Assembly: GCA_039934475.1 (NCBI GenBank)
Contig: JBDTMC010000079.1
Span: 1-21,499 of the forward strand
Source of the DNA: JBDTMC01 sp039934475
Lineage (GTDB): Bacteria; Acidobacteriota; Terriglobia; Bryobacterales; Bryobacteraceae
Direction of reading: 5' to 3'
Length of the DNA: 21,499 nt
Positions within the stretch are counted from its first letter, which is position 1. Each line of letters opens with the position of its first letter. Under the pieces are notes generated by a model. That model saw nothing but the letters and a program-made list of their open reading frames with translations, had not been told where the DNA came from and did not search any database. Positions 13,493 through 21,366 of this stretch are shown here, piece after piece. A program made the position numbers and the translations under genes.

Positions 13493-14895
13493 CTTCTTCT
13501 ACCTACCATCACGAGAGTAAGTCCTTTCCATGGGAACAGGCGCTCCAGCAACTTCCACAACCACACGGTCTTATCGAATATTTTCAATGTCACTTTGTTG
13601 ATATGCCGGCTCTTCAGGATGCGGCTGAACAACCACCATGCCAGCAGGCCTGTGCGGTTTAACTCGTAGCTGTGAACGATCTCCAACCCAGCCGCTTCCA
13701 TCAACCCGGCGAGCTCATCCCGTTCAAACCGCCGCAAGTGCCCGAGTGCGGTATCCACGCTGCCGAACAGAAGGCGTCCTTGGGGCACCAAAACCACCAG
13801 CGAGCCGCCCGGCCGCAAGCAACTTCGCAAGTTCTGTATCGTGCCCTCGGGGTCGGTGGAGTATTCCAGGACGTTCAGGCACAAGGCCGAATCGAAGCTC
13901 TCTTCCAGACCTGCAAAATCCTCGCCGTGCGAAGGATCCAGGCGCCGCACTTCCACGCTGGGAGTCCGCAGGAAACGATTGCGCAAGGCGTGCAGAAACA
14001 AAGGATCTTTCTCACAAGTGACGTAGTGTAAACGCCGTGCCATCAGGCGTCCCGTCATGTTTCCGATTCCTGCGCCCACTTCAAGCACAGTATCCCCGAG
14101 GTGCGGCCGGATGAGGCCCGTCATCCAGTTCAGGTATTGCGGCGTTCCGGTCAGATTGTTTAACAGGCCTCTTCCATAGGCGCCAACATAGAGATCGTCG
14201 ATGAGCCAGAAGCGGAAGATCACGCCGAGGGCCTTTAGTCCATCCTTCCAGCCGATCTTCTTGCCTTCCTCGTACGTCCGTCCGTGATAGCTGATGGGGA
14301 CTTCGTAGATCCTCAGTTTGCGTTTGGCGCACTTCATCGTGATCTCCGGCTCAAAACCGAAGCGATTGGAGCGGATGGGGATACTCTTCAGCAAGTCCGT
14401 TCGAAAGACTTTGTAACATGTCTCCATATCCGTCACGTTGAGGTTACAGAACATGTTGGAGATGGTTGTAAGTCCCTTGTTAATCATCGAGTGCCAGAAC
14501 GGAAGCACTCGCGTTTGACTACCCGATAGGTAGCGTGATCCGAACACCGCATCCGCGTGCCCATCCAGCAACGGGCGCAATAGCGCGGGGTACTCGCAGG
14601 GATCGTACTCGAGGTCGGCATCCTGGACGATGCAAAAGTCGCCACCAGCCTTTTCGATGGCAGTCCGCACGGCCGCACCTTTGCCCTGGTTTACGGGGTG
14701 CCGGAAAAGGCGTATTCGAGGCTCGTTTGCCGCCAGGCGTTCGAGGATCTGCGATGTGCCATCGGAGGAGCAATCATCGACAATAATCAACTCCCGTTCC
14801 AGGTTCTCCGGCAAGGGCGCGGCCAGCACCTGGGCGAGACTTCGCTCCACCACCGTGCGCTCGTTGTAAACCGGAATCAGAATAGAGAGCAGCAC
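13489..14895 (-). CDS. Bifunctional family-2 glycosyltransferase / class I SAM methyltransferase
   Basis: This 468-residue protein is a two-domain fusion. Residues 1-~235 form a GT2 domain of the dolichyl-phosphate-mannose-synthase/DPG-synthase type: LSILIPVYNE, VDDCSSDGT, NQGKGAAVRTAI and the metal-binding D92-A-D94 (VQDADLEYDP). Residues ~245-445 form a Rossmann methyltransferase with the SAM motif VLEVGAGIGN (270-279) and CLNVLEYSTDPEG. A hydrophobic/amphipathic C-terminal stretch (NKVTLKIFDKTVWLWKLLER) may touch the membrane. The presumed job is transferring a sugar to a polyprenyl phosphate and methylating the sugar, lipid or nearby glycan. The start is GTG with GGGGAG close upstream. 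The stop overlaps the MDR gene (ATGA). Confidence 0.9.
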   Translation of the reverse strand: MLLSILIPVYNERTVVERSLAQVLAAPLPENLERELIIVDDCSSDGTSQILERLAANEPRIRLFRHPVNQGKGAAVRTAIEKAGGDFCIVQDADLEYDPCEYPALLRPLLDGHADAVFGSRYLSGSQTRVLPFWHSMINKGLTTISNMFCNLNVTDMETCYKVFRTDLLKSIPIRSNRFGFEPEITMKCAKRKLRIYEVPISYHGRTYEEGKKIGWKDGLKALGVIFRFWLIDDLYVGAYGRGLLNNLTGTPQYLNWMTGLIRPHLGDTVLEVGAGIGNMTGRLMARRLHYVTCEKDPLFLHALRNRFLRTPSVEVRRLDPSHGEDFAGLEESFDSALCLNVLEYSTDPEGTIQNLRSCLRPGGSLVVLVPQGRLLFGSVDTALGHLRRFERDELAGLMEAAGLEIVHSYELNRTGLLAWWLFSRILKSRHINKVTLKIFDKTVWLWKLLERLFPWKGLTLVMVGRRR

Positions 14896-14914
14896 AAACT
14901 CCCCAGTATAGCCG

Positions 14915-16504
14915 CTATGCTCTCTTCGCCCTCAAAATCTCCCGCGCCGCGTTGTACCCAGGCGCGCCCATCACTCCGCCGCCCGGGTGTGCGCCTGAGC
15001 CGCAAAGGAACAACCCGCGCACCGGCGTTTGATAGCGGGCGTAGCCGGCCGCCGGGCGCATGACGAACATCTGGTCGAGGCTCATCTCCCCGTGGAAGAT
15101 ATTGCCCCCAGTGATGCCGAAGCGCCGTTCCAAATCGAGCGGCGTGAGAATCTGCCGGTCCACCACGATGTCGCGGATATTCGGCGCATACTCGGCGATG
15201 ATGTCCAATACCCGATCTGCGAACGGCTCCCGATGCTCGTCCCAGGTGCCTTCAGACAGTGTGTACGGCGCATATTGCAGGAAAATCCCCATGATGTGCC
15301 GGCCTTCGGGAGCCAGCGATGGGTCGTACATCGTCGGCACCGTCATCTCAAGCAGGGGCGATCGCGATGGCTTTCCGTACTTAGCGTCATCCCATGCCCG
15401 TTCCACATACTCGATGGACGGGCAAATGTGCATCGTCGCTTTGTGGTGCGGCCCTGGCGTGCCAGGCAGGCAACTAAAATCCGGAAGACCGCGCAGCGCC
15501 AGATTGATCTTCAGCGACGTGCCTTCGCAGCGAAAGCGTTCGATAGTGCCAACGAAATCCGGTGGTAGCTCTTTGCGATCGCAGAGCTTCAGAAACGTGA
15601 CTTTCGGATCGGCGTTACTGGCCACGAAGTCCGCCGCGATCTCTTCTCCGCCGAGGAGCACGACACCAGTCGCCCGGCCCCCGGCAATCGTTATGTGGTC
15701 CACCTCTGCATCCGTGCGGATCTCCGCGCCGTGACTCTTCGCAGCCGAGGCGATGGCATTCGAAACGGCGCCCATACCCCCGCGAACGAAGCCCCACAGA
15801 CCGCGATGCCCGCCAACGCCTCCCATACAGTGATGCAAGAGGATATAGGCGGTGCCCGCCGAACGAGGCCCACCGTTAGCGCCAATCACCCCATCGGTGG
15901 CCAGCGTCACTTTCACCTCGGGCGATTCAAACCAGTCGTCGAGGAAGTCCGCTGCGCTCTGCGTGAAGATCTTCACCAGGCCGGTCATCTCAGTCCGGCC
16001 TAGTCCCCTGAATTTGCCGAGCAGCTTCAGGTAGTCAACGAAATCTCCGACGCCTGCCGGAGGAAACTCAGGCGGAGTGGTAAGCAACAGCCCTTCTACC
16101 ACCTGTGCCAGCCGCTCCAGATAATCTTCGTACTTCGGATAATCTTCCGCGTCCTTGCGCGAGAACTTCGCCAACTCGCTGAGCGTCCGCTGCCGGTCCT
16201 GCCACATGAACATGTGCCGGCCATCGGGAAAGGCGGAAAAGAAGGCCGGGTCTTTCGCATCCACGCGGTACCCGTGCCGCTCCAACTCGAGGTCGCGAAC
16301 CACCCGCTCCTGCAGCAAGCTCGTTAGATAGGCTGCCGTGGATACGCGGTACCCAGGCCACACTTCTTCAGTTACGGCGCAACCACCCACCAACGACCGG
16401 CGCTCCAACACAAGCACCTTCCGGCCCGCTTTTGCCAAATAGGCGGCCGTAACAAGACCGTTGTGGCCGCCGCCTATGATTACCACATTGTATTTTTGTG
16501 CCAT
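14915..16504 (-). CDS. FAD-dependent oxidoreductase, phytoene-desaturase/PYROXD2-like
   Basis: This 529-residue flavoprotein has an N-terminal FAD motif VVIIGGGHNGLVTAAYLAKA (7-26), the acidic VLVLERRSLVGG, and a C-terminal FAD-contact block GLFLCGSGAHPGGGVMGAPG. This is the COG1233 group, which includes carotenoid desaturases. The HNG variant of the first motif and the ending GSGAHPGGGVMGAPGYNAA point to the PYROXD2-like branch rather than to crtI proper, and no carotenoid genes are nearby. The reaction is unknown. The ATG begins directly after the NicO stop, with no intervening base, so the two are co-transcribed and probably coupled. Confidence 0.88.
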   Translation of the reverse strand: MAQKYNVVIIGGGHNGLVTAAYLAKAGRKVLVLERRSLVGGCAVTEEVWPGYRVSTAAYLTSLLQERVVRDLELERHGYRVDAKDPAFFSAFPDGRHMFMWQDRQRTLSELAKFSRKDAEDYPKYEDYLERLAQVVEGLLLTTPPEFPPAGVGDFVDYLKLLGKFRGLGRTEMTGLVKIFTQSAADFLDDWFESPEVKVTLATDGVIGANGGPRSAGTAYILLHHCMGGVGGHRGLWGFVRGGMGAVSNAIASAAKSHGAEIRTDAEVDHITIAGGRATGVVLLGGEEIAADFVASNADPKVTFLKLCDRKELPPDFVGTIERFRCEGTSLKINLALRGLPDFSCLPGTPGPHHKATMHICPSIEYVERAWDDAKYGKPSRSPLLEMTVPTMYDPSLAPEGRHIMGIFLQYAPYTLSEGTWDEHREPFADRVLDIIAEYAPNIRDIVVDRQILTPLDLERRFGITGGNIFHGEMSLDQMFVMRPAAGYARYQTPVRGLFLCGSGAHPGGGVMGAPGYNAAREILRAKRA

Positions 16505-17302
16505 TTAGAACTGCCGCGCCGCTTGAATGACCAAGCCGACGCCAAGTACGGTAACGACCGCGGCACTACCGACGGGTAGCGCCCGGATCAGCCAGTTGTC
16601 GCCGCTAACACGCTTCAGTGCGGGGCCTGCCAGCACGATCCCCACGCCAATCGCTATCAATACTGCCGCCAGCCCCAAACTGAAAGACACCAACAGCACC
16701 ATTCCGAATACCAGCTTTCGTAATGTGATCGACAGCATTAGGACGACCATGGCTTCAGGGCAGGGAACCATGCCACCGGAGATGCCCAGGGAGATGATAT
16801 TGCCCCTGCTGGTGTCGTGGTGATGATGGTGTCCGTGGTCATGGCTGTGTCCGTGGTCATGGCTGTGTCCGTGGTCATGGCTGTGTCCATGGTCATGGCT
16901 GTGTCCATGCGGATGATGCCCTCCACCGCGCAAGCGCGTCCAGAGCAACTGTCCACCGATCCCCGCCACCAGGACTCCACTGGCCAGAGCAAGCCACGGA
17001 TAGATCCGGTCCAGTGCCACAAACTGCGACGCGTAGAGCGTCGCCAGCCCGAGCAAAAACACGCTGAAGGTGTGCGTGACCGTGACGATGCCACCCAGCC
17101 AAACCGCGTCGCGGACCCGTCCGCTAGTCCCTGCCAGATACGCCGCCACAATGGTCTTTCCATGGCCAGGTGTCAACGCGTGCGCAGCCCCGAGAAAGAA
17201 CGCTACGCCCAACGCCGTCGCCCAAATCGCCGGACTGTCCGCGGACTGCCCTAACAATTGCTGCAATCTCCCGGGCAGCTCCGCCGTCGATGCCTGTATC
17301 AC
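16505..17302 (-). CDS. NicO/RcnA-type nickel-cobalt exporter with His-rich loop
   Basis: This 265-residue integral membrane protein has six or so hydrophobic segments. The family motif HALTPGHGKT (41-50) is in the first part, with THTFSV near 76-81, and a second motif GISGGMVPCPEAM is at 173-185 after the loop. Between the halves is a cytosolic-type loop (about 127-163) with 20 histidines, built on four HGHSHD repeats. NicO/RcnA proteins move Ni2+ or Co2+, and the loop is presumed to bind metal. It starts at GTG 18 bp after the SDR gene, with no clear Shine-Dalgarno sequence. No urease, hydrogenase or rcnR-like gene is in the window, so direction and metal are not fixed by context. Confidence 0.88.
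   Translation of the reverse strand: MIQASTAELPGRLQQLLGQSADSPAIWATALGVAFFLGAAHALTPGHGKTIVAAYLAGTSGRVRDAVWLGGIVTVTHTFSVFLLGLATLYASQFVALDRIYPWLALASGVLVAGIGGQLLWTRLRGGGHHPHGHSHDHGHSHDHGHSHDHGHSHDHGHHHHHDTSRGNIISLGISGGMVPCPEAMVVLMLSITLRKLVFGMVLLVSFSLGLAAVLIAIGVGIVLAGPALKRVSGDNWLIRALPVGSAAVVTVLGVGLVIQAARQF
16831..16910. repeat. 18-bp tandem repeat encoding the His-rich loop
   Basis: Four consecutive 18-bp units (16831-16848, 16849-16866, 16867-16884, 16885-16902) are followed by a partial fifth. The first three are identical and the fourth differs by one base. Each unit encodes six in-frame residues of the metal-binding loop, so copy-number change would alter loop length without a frameshift. Confidence 0.95.
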
Positions 17303-17320
17303 ACAGTCGATTGTAAGCGA

Positions 17321-18799
17321 TCACGCACTGGCGTTCGTTGCGGCGATTTCGAGCGCCTCGCGCTTAATGCCTCTCAACATCCCGCGGAATACGATGTGAT
17401 GCAGAGGCACAACCGAATACCAGTACAGCAGCCCCAGCAACCCGCGCGGCTGAAATAGAGCGGTTTGGCGGAGCGTGCATTCACCAGCACTCTTCGCCTC
17501 AATCTGAAACTCCAGCATCGCCTCGCCGGGCAGCTTCATCTCCGCTCGCAGCGCCAGCCGCCGGTCTCGCTGGTAGCCCGTCACGCGCCAGAAATCGAGC
17601 GCTTCACCGTAACTCACCATCTCCGGATTTCGCCGTCCACGCCGAAGTCCTGGACCGCCCATCATCCTGTCGATCCACCCGCGGATGCGCCACAACCAGT
17701 CTGCCGCATACCAGCCGTGCCCTCCGCCTACGCGGCAGACGGCGCGAAAGATGGCCGCCGCGGGCGCTTCGATGGTCACTTCGCGCGTGTCGCGAAAAAC
17801 CGTGCCGCCGGCCCAATCGGGATCACCCGGGATTACCCCCGCCATTGACCAGTTCGTTTCTACTTGATGGTCCGCGATCTTGGTTAAAGCGGCCCGCATC
17901 GCTTCCCTCACGGTGAGTAGCTTCTGTGGAATGATTTCGCGGATGCGATTCTCGCGGCACACCACGGGGTTCTTAAGCCCTTCCGCGAGCGGCTTCGCGA
18001 TCGCATGGCTGAGAGGAGTTACCAGGTGGATCCAGTACGAACTCAGCCGCGGCGTCAGCACCGGTACCGGAATGATCCAGCGCCGCCGCAGCCCCAACTC
18101 TTCCGCCATGATGCGCATGATGTCGCTGTAACAGAGCACTTCCGGACCACCAATATCGAACACCCCGCCCACAGTCTGAGCGGCGGGCAGGCACTTCACC
18201 AGGTATTCAATGACGTTGCGAACGGCGACCGGCTGGCACGGCGTGCTCACCCACTTCGGTGTCACCATCACCGGCAGACGTTCTACCAGGTACCGCAGAA
18301 TCTCAAACGACGCCGAACCGGAACCAATGATCATCGCGGCCCGGAGTACAGTGACCGCAACACCCGTCGATGCAAGCGCCGCCTCCACCTCCCGCCGCGA
18401 GGAGAGATGTTCGCTCAGGTCGGGCCCAGTCTCGCCCAGTCCGCCCAAGTAAATGATCCGGCCAACGCCGGCCTTCTGCGCCGCAATCGCAAATTGAGAG
18501 GCGAGATGGCGGTCGTCTTCGGCATATCCGGCACCGCTCGAGGTCATTGAGTGGACCAGATAGAAGGCGGCCGCACATCCCGCCAGCTTTTCTGAGAGCG
18601 CCTCGGCGTCGCCCAGCTCCGCTCGCACAATTTCCACGCTGGGGTTCGATGCCCACTCTCGTTCCGCCAGTTTGTCAGGCGCCCGCACGAGGCACCGGAT
18701 GGGATAGCCTTCCGCAATCAGCCGCGGCGCAAGACGGCCCCCGATATAGCCGGTGGAGCCGGCGATCGCGATTCGGGTTCCGGCCGTGGTGCTGTTCAA
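17321..18799 (-). CDS. SDR-family NAD(P)-binding protein fused to DUF2867
   Basis: Residues ~8-300 of this 492-residue protein form an atypical/extended SDR with the dinucleotide motif AGSTGYIGG (13-21), strand 2 CLVRAPDKL and YLVHSM/YLGGLGE segments in place of a classical YxxxK. Residues ~330-485 are a START-like DUF2867 domain (TNWSMAGVIPGDPDWAGGTV, GHGWYAADWLWRIRGWIDR, EALDFWRV, ALFQPRGLLGLLYW). This is a known architecture, seen also in E. coli YbjT-like proteins, of unknown substrate. The only usable start is a TTG at 18799, 4 bp after the TIR stop; no ATG or GTG occurs before the Rossmann motif and no Shine-Dalgarno is evident, so translation probably relies on coupling. Confidence 0.87.
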   Translation of the reverse strand: MNSTTAGTRIAIAGSTGYIGGRLAPRLIAEGYPIRCLVRAPDKLAEREWASNPSVEIVRAELGDAEALSEKLAGCAAAFYLVHSMTSSGAGYAEDDRHLASQFAIAAQKAGVGRIIYLGGLGETGPDLSEHLSSRREVEAALASTGVAVTVLRAAMIIGSGSASFEILRYLVERLPVMVTPKWVSTPCQPVAVRNVIEYLVKCLPAAQTVGGVFDIGGPEVLCYSDIMRIMAEELGLRRRWIIPVPVLTPRLSSYWIHLVTPLSHAIAKPLAEGLKNPVVCRENRIREIIPQKLLTVREAMRAALTKIADHQVETNWSMAGVIPGDPDWAGGTVFRDTREVTIEAPAAAIFRAVCRVGGGHGWYAADWLWRIRGWIDRMMGGPGLRRGRRNPEMVSYGEALDFWRVTGYQRDRRLALRAEMKLPGEAMLEFQIEAKSAGECTLRQTALFQPRGLLGLLYWYSVVPLHHIVFRGMLRGIKREALEIAATNASA

Positions 18800-18803
18800 C
18801 GTA

Positions 18804-19775
18804 TTACGTCTTCGGGAGAGGCTTTCCTAAGGTCTCTTTGAGCCTATCCAACGGCTCCACCAATCCGCCCTCGGCCGTGAAATCGATTCCGACAATCCCG
18901 TACAACCACACCGGCATCTCCACCTTTTCCAGAATCAGTGGCACCAGGCGCCGCTTGCGCTCCTCCATATCCAGCACCTTGGTGATGAGCGCCTCTTCTT
19001 CCGTGTTGCCACTCTGAAGGTAGCGAGCCGAGAGCAGCGCGACAGTGAACCGGCTCTCCTTGATACATCGCTCAATCTCCGGCAGGAATCTTTCCTCAGC
19101 GCGGAAATCGCGCTCATCGATAGCCACCCGGAAGCCCCACTCTTCCAGCCGTACCACCAGCCGGCGTGCAAATTCCCCATCCTCACCACCGTGCCGGTAG
19201 CTGACGAAGACGTCGTAGCGGAGTTGCCTCGGAGTCCCAGCCGGCGCCCTCGCCACGGTAGGTCCGCGCAGGCGCCAGCGTTCTCCCGCCAGCACCACGG
19301 AACTGATGAAAGCCACGCCCAAGAGGCCCGGCCACAGGTACGCCAACGGAAGCAGCCGTGCCGTACAAGAATGGATCGACTGCTCGGTCCACGCCAGTTT
19401 CGGGTCTCCCGCCGCGTTCTCAAGAATCACCTGATTGGTCAACCCCGGGTTATGGGCGCGTGCCTCCCTCACTTCCTTCACCAACTCTGTCCCAATCACC
19501 ATCGACGAGCCGAAGTAAGGTGCTGTGCAGACATCGGCCGCCAGGACATAGGCGCGGTAGGTGACGCCGGCGCCAATGAGTCCCACCAAGGCCGCCGCGA
19601 TCCATGCGGCCTGAGTCCTCGGCCACCGCCACGCCACGGCTGCCGCAAGGGCCGCCGTGCCCGCGGCAAAACCCGCACAGGAGATACGATTCAAAGGGAC
19701 GGGAGGTGTCACGTAGGCCAAGACCGCAGTCCCGGCACAGAGACACAGAATCAGCCAGCGTTGCGCGCGCGTCAT
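18804..19775 (-). CDS. Membrane-anchored TIR-domain protein
   Basis: This 323-residue protein has about four hydrophobic segments (near 7-22, 35-50, 55-72 and 142-163), an intervening region of about 70 residues (73-140) and a C-terminal TIR domain (186-~315). The TIR motifs are YDVFVSYRHGGEDGEFA (box 1), RVAIDERDFRAEERFLPEIE, TVALLSARYLQS and RLVPLILE. Acidic residues 259-261 follow the SARYLQSGN loop, where TIR NADases carry the catalytic Glu, so enzymatic activity is possible but not shown. If the tail is cytosolic, the 73-140 segment could be periplasmic. It overlaps the upstream secreted-protein gene by ATGA. A role in signalling or defence is inference. Confidence 0.88.
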   Translation of the reverse strand: MTRAQRWLILCLCAGTAVLAYVTPPVPLNRISCAGFAAGTAALAAAVAWRWPRTQAAWIAAALVGLIGAGVTYRAYVLAADVCTAPYFGSSMVIGTELVKEVREARAHNPGLTNQVILENAAGDPKLAWTEQSIHSCTARLLPLAYLWPGLLGVAFISSVVLAGERWRLRGPTVARAPAGTPRQLRYDVFVSYRHGGEDGEFARRLVVRLEEWGFRVAIDERDFRAEERFLPEIERCIKESRFTVALLSARYLQSGNTEEEALITKVLDMEERKRRLVPLILEKVEMPVWLYGIVGIDFTAEGGLVEPLDRLKETLGKPLPKT

Positions 19776-20407
19776 GGCACGACGAGATCGATAGGAGTCT
19801 GGCTGGCACCCATCCCCAACACTACAGTCGCTCTCTTCGGCACCCCATTCCCCGCCCAGAACACGTACCGCCCCGCCGCCAAACGCTGTTCCGCGGCGCT
19901 CAAGGCCGGGAACCGGTCCGGCTCAGCATTCTGAAACAGTTCGCGGATCTTCGGCATATAGAAAACCTCGAGACCGGTAACCTCCTTACCGTCGCGGAAG
20001 GTACGGACCCGCGCCGTGATCATCGCTGCTAACCCGGTTTTCTGGCAGTGCTCCACTTTGATGCTCAAATCCTCAGCGACAGCTTCAGCCATTTGTACCG
20101 TCCGCGTCCGGTCCGTCGAAAATGATCGCAGTGCCTTCAGATCGGCCTCTAATCCTTCTTGGAGCGCCTGCGCTTCGCCGGGTCCCGTAGGCTGCCAGGA
20201 ACCTACCCTGTTCTTGAAATAGGCGAGGGACTTGTCGATTGAGTCCAACTGCAAGTGTATACCCCGCTGTCTTCCGCGCATCGACCCAGCTTCCATTTTT
20301 AGCGCGTTCAATGTTTCCACCAGCTTGGCTTTCGGATCGGCCGCAGTCCCGGCGGCATTGACCCAGAGGGCGAAGATCGAACACACGCCGATCGCCGTCA
20401 CGCGCAT
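19772..20407 (-). CDS. Exported hypothetical protein paired with the TIR protein
   Basis: This 211-residue protein is read from the ATG at 20407, which gives a Sec signal (MRVTAIGVCSIFALWVNAAG, likely cleavage near AADP). An upstream ATG at 20449 would place 14 residues before the signal and cross the divergent start. Residues 25-125 are helical and charged, probably coiled coil (KLVETLNALKMEAGSMR, EALEADL-like heptads). Residues ~140-211 look like a small beta domain (VTGLEVFYMPKI, LAAGRYVFWAGNGVPKRATV, PIDLVV). The stop overlaps the TIR gene start (ATGA). Its location outside the cytoplasm beside a membrane TIR suggests a sensor or stabilising partner. I know no characterised family for it. 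Confidence 0.78.
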   Translation of the reverse strand: MRVTAIGVCSIFALWVNAAGTAADPKAKLVETLNALKMEAGSMRGRQRGIHLQLDSIDKSLAYFKNRVGSWQPTGPGEAQALQEGLEADLKALRSFSTDRTRTVQMAEAVAEDLSIKVEHCQKTGLAAMITARVRTFRDGKEVTGLEVFYMPKIRELFQNAEPDRFPALSAAEQRLAAGRYVFWAGNGVPKRATVVLGMGASQTPIDLVVP

Positions 20408-20414
20408 AGACGGA

Positions 20415-20422
20415 AGTATACT
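20415..20422. promoter_or_regulatory. Palindromic AGTATACT giving -10 hexamers on both strands
   Basis: AGTATACT reads TATACT on either strand. On the minus strand TATACT is followed by 7 nt and then the ATG at 20407 (leaderless geometry). On the plus strand it lies 19 nt before the ATG at 20442. The two starts are only 34 bp apart, so the divergent promoters would overlap and compete. The -35 elements are weak on both sides. Confidence 0.4.
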
Positions 20423-20441
20423 CCAACCGACCGGCAAATCC

Positions 20442-20993
20442 ATGTCCAAATCATTGATTCAGATAGACTGGAGAAAGATGTTGAAAGACCTCGTGCAGAT
20501 CAGCCGGCTGGGCGACCAGAAACGCGGCGAGAATGAACGCCTTCGCCGCCATCTGAAAACGCACGAGTTCGTCGAAAAGCGCTTGAAGCGCATCGCGGTC
20601 GCCTTTGAAGAGGAGATGGACTGCACTACATGCGCCAACTGTTGTAGGGTCGCTACCACCACTCTGGTGCCAAGAGACGTTGACCACCTGGCCCGGTTTT
20701 TGAGGCTATCGAAGGATAAGTTTCTTCAGCAGTACACGGAGCAATCGCCAGAGGAGGGTCTCATCCTGAAAAGAAGCGACGAAACCGGCTGCGTCTTTCT
20801 CGACGGCAATACCTGCACGGTCTACGAAGCTCGCCCGGGAACCTGCGAAGACTTTCCTCACTTAGTCAAGGGCAACGGATCCCTACAGTCGCGTATGTGG
20901 CAAATGATCGACCGCGCCAGTTACTGTCCCATCGTCTACAACACTCTCGAAGGCTGGAAGCAGGACCTCAACTTCAGCCCGCGCTCGAAGTAG
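20442..20993 (+). CDS. YkgJ-family cysteine-cluster (Zn/Fe-chelating domain) protein
   Basis: The 183-residue product is read from the ATG at 20442; the longer frame back to 20232 lies antisense to the secreted-protein gene and is not supported. The family cluster C61-x2-C64-x2-C67-C68 (CTTCANCC) is followed by C117, C125 (GNTCTVYEARPGTCEDFP), C135 and C162, the conserved pattern of the CxxCxxCC domain thought to bind zinc or iron. Members are widespread and poorly characterised; some have been linked to Fe-S or methylation functions. A basic, helical N-terminus precedes the domain (16-57). No Shine-Dalgarno sequence is visible. The 3' end overlaps the opposing YCII-family gene by 20 bp. Confidence 0.88.
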   Translation: MSKSLIQIDWRKMLKDLVQISRLGDQKRGENERLRRHLKTHEFVEKRLKRIAVAFEEEMDCTTCANCCRVATTTLVPRDVDHLARFLRLSKDKFLQQYTEQSPEEGLILKRSDETGCVFLDGNTCTVYEARPGTCEDFPHLVKGNGSLQSRMWQMIDRASYCPIVYNTLEGWKQDLNFSPRSK

Positions 20994-21366
20994 TCTTTTT
21001 TTGCTGCGCAGGACTGGCCACGAGTTCCTTGATCGGCCGCACCTCGATAGGACCCAGTTGCCCCACCGGGATACTGGAAGCGAGCTGAATAGCCTCATTC
21101 ATATCGCCAGCCTCTATCAGGATGAATCCGCCGATCTGCTCTTTCGTTTCGGCGAACGGCCCATCGGTTACCACTGTTTTGCCGCCCGACCTTCGGATTG
21201 TGACCGCCGTTGCAACCCCTTGGAGGGCCTGCGCCGCCAGAAGATGATTGCCCTGGCGGAGCGATTCGTCGAATGCCAGGCTGACATCGTCCAGTTCCTG
21301 CAGTTCCTCCTTCGACATTGCGGTCAGTTTCCCCTCGTCCAAAAAGACCATGCAAAGATATTTCAT
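20974..21366 (-). CDS. YCII-related domain protein
   Basis: This 130-residue protein is of the YCII/DGPF family (ferredoxin-like alpha/beta barrel). It begins MKYLCMVFLDEGKL and carries the signature TDGPFAETKEQIGGFILIEA at 67-86, which gives the family its DGPF name. Members are small cytoplasmic dimers and are often encoded beside ECF sigma factors. No sigma gene is visible here, but the upstream side is cut by the window end. A strong Shine-Dalgarno (GAGGAGA) lies 4 nt before the ATG. The C-terminal tail (ASPAQQKKTTSSAG) is an unstructured extension that makes up the convergent overlap with the YkgJ-family gene. The function is not established. Confidence 0.9.
   Translation of the reverse strand: MKYLCMVFLDEGKLTAMSKEELQELDDVSLAFDESLRQGNHLLAAQALQGVATAVTIRRSGGKTVVTDGPFAETKEQIGGFILIEAGDMNEAIQLASSIPVGQLGPIEVRPIKELVASPAQQKKTTSSAG

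Noticed and set aside
16831..16910. CRISPR-like array of short repeats
   Set aside because: The units are directly adjacent with no spacers and encode the His-rich loop in frame.
20974..20993. 20-bp convergent overlap of the YkgJ- and YCII-family genes as a regulatory device
   Set aside because: Both C-terminal tails are low in conservation and short convergent overlaps are common in dense genomes.
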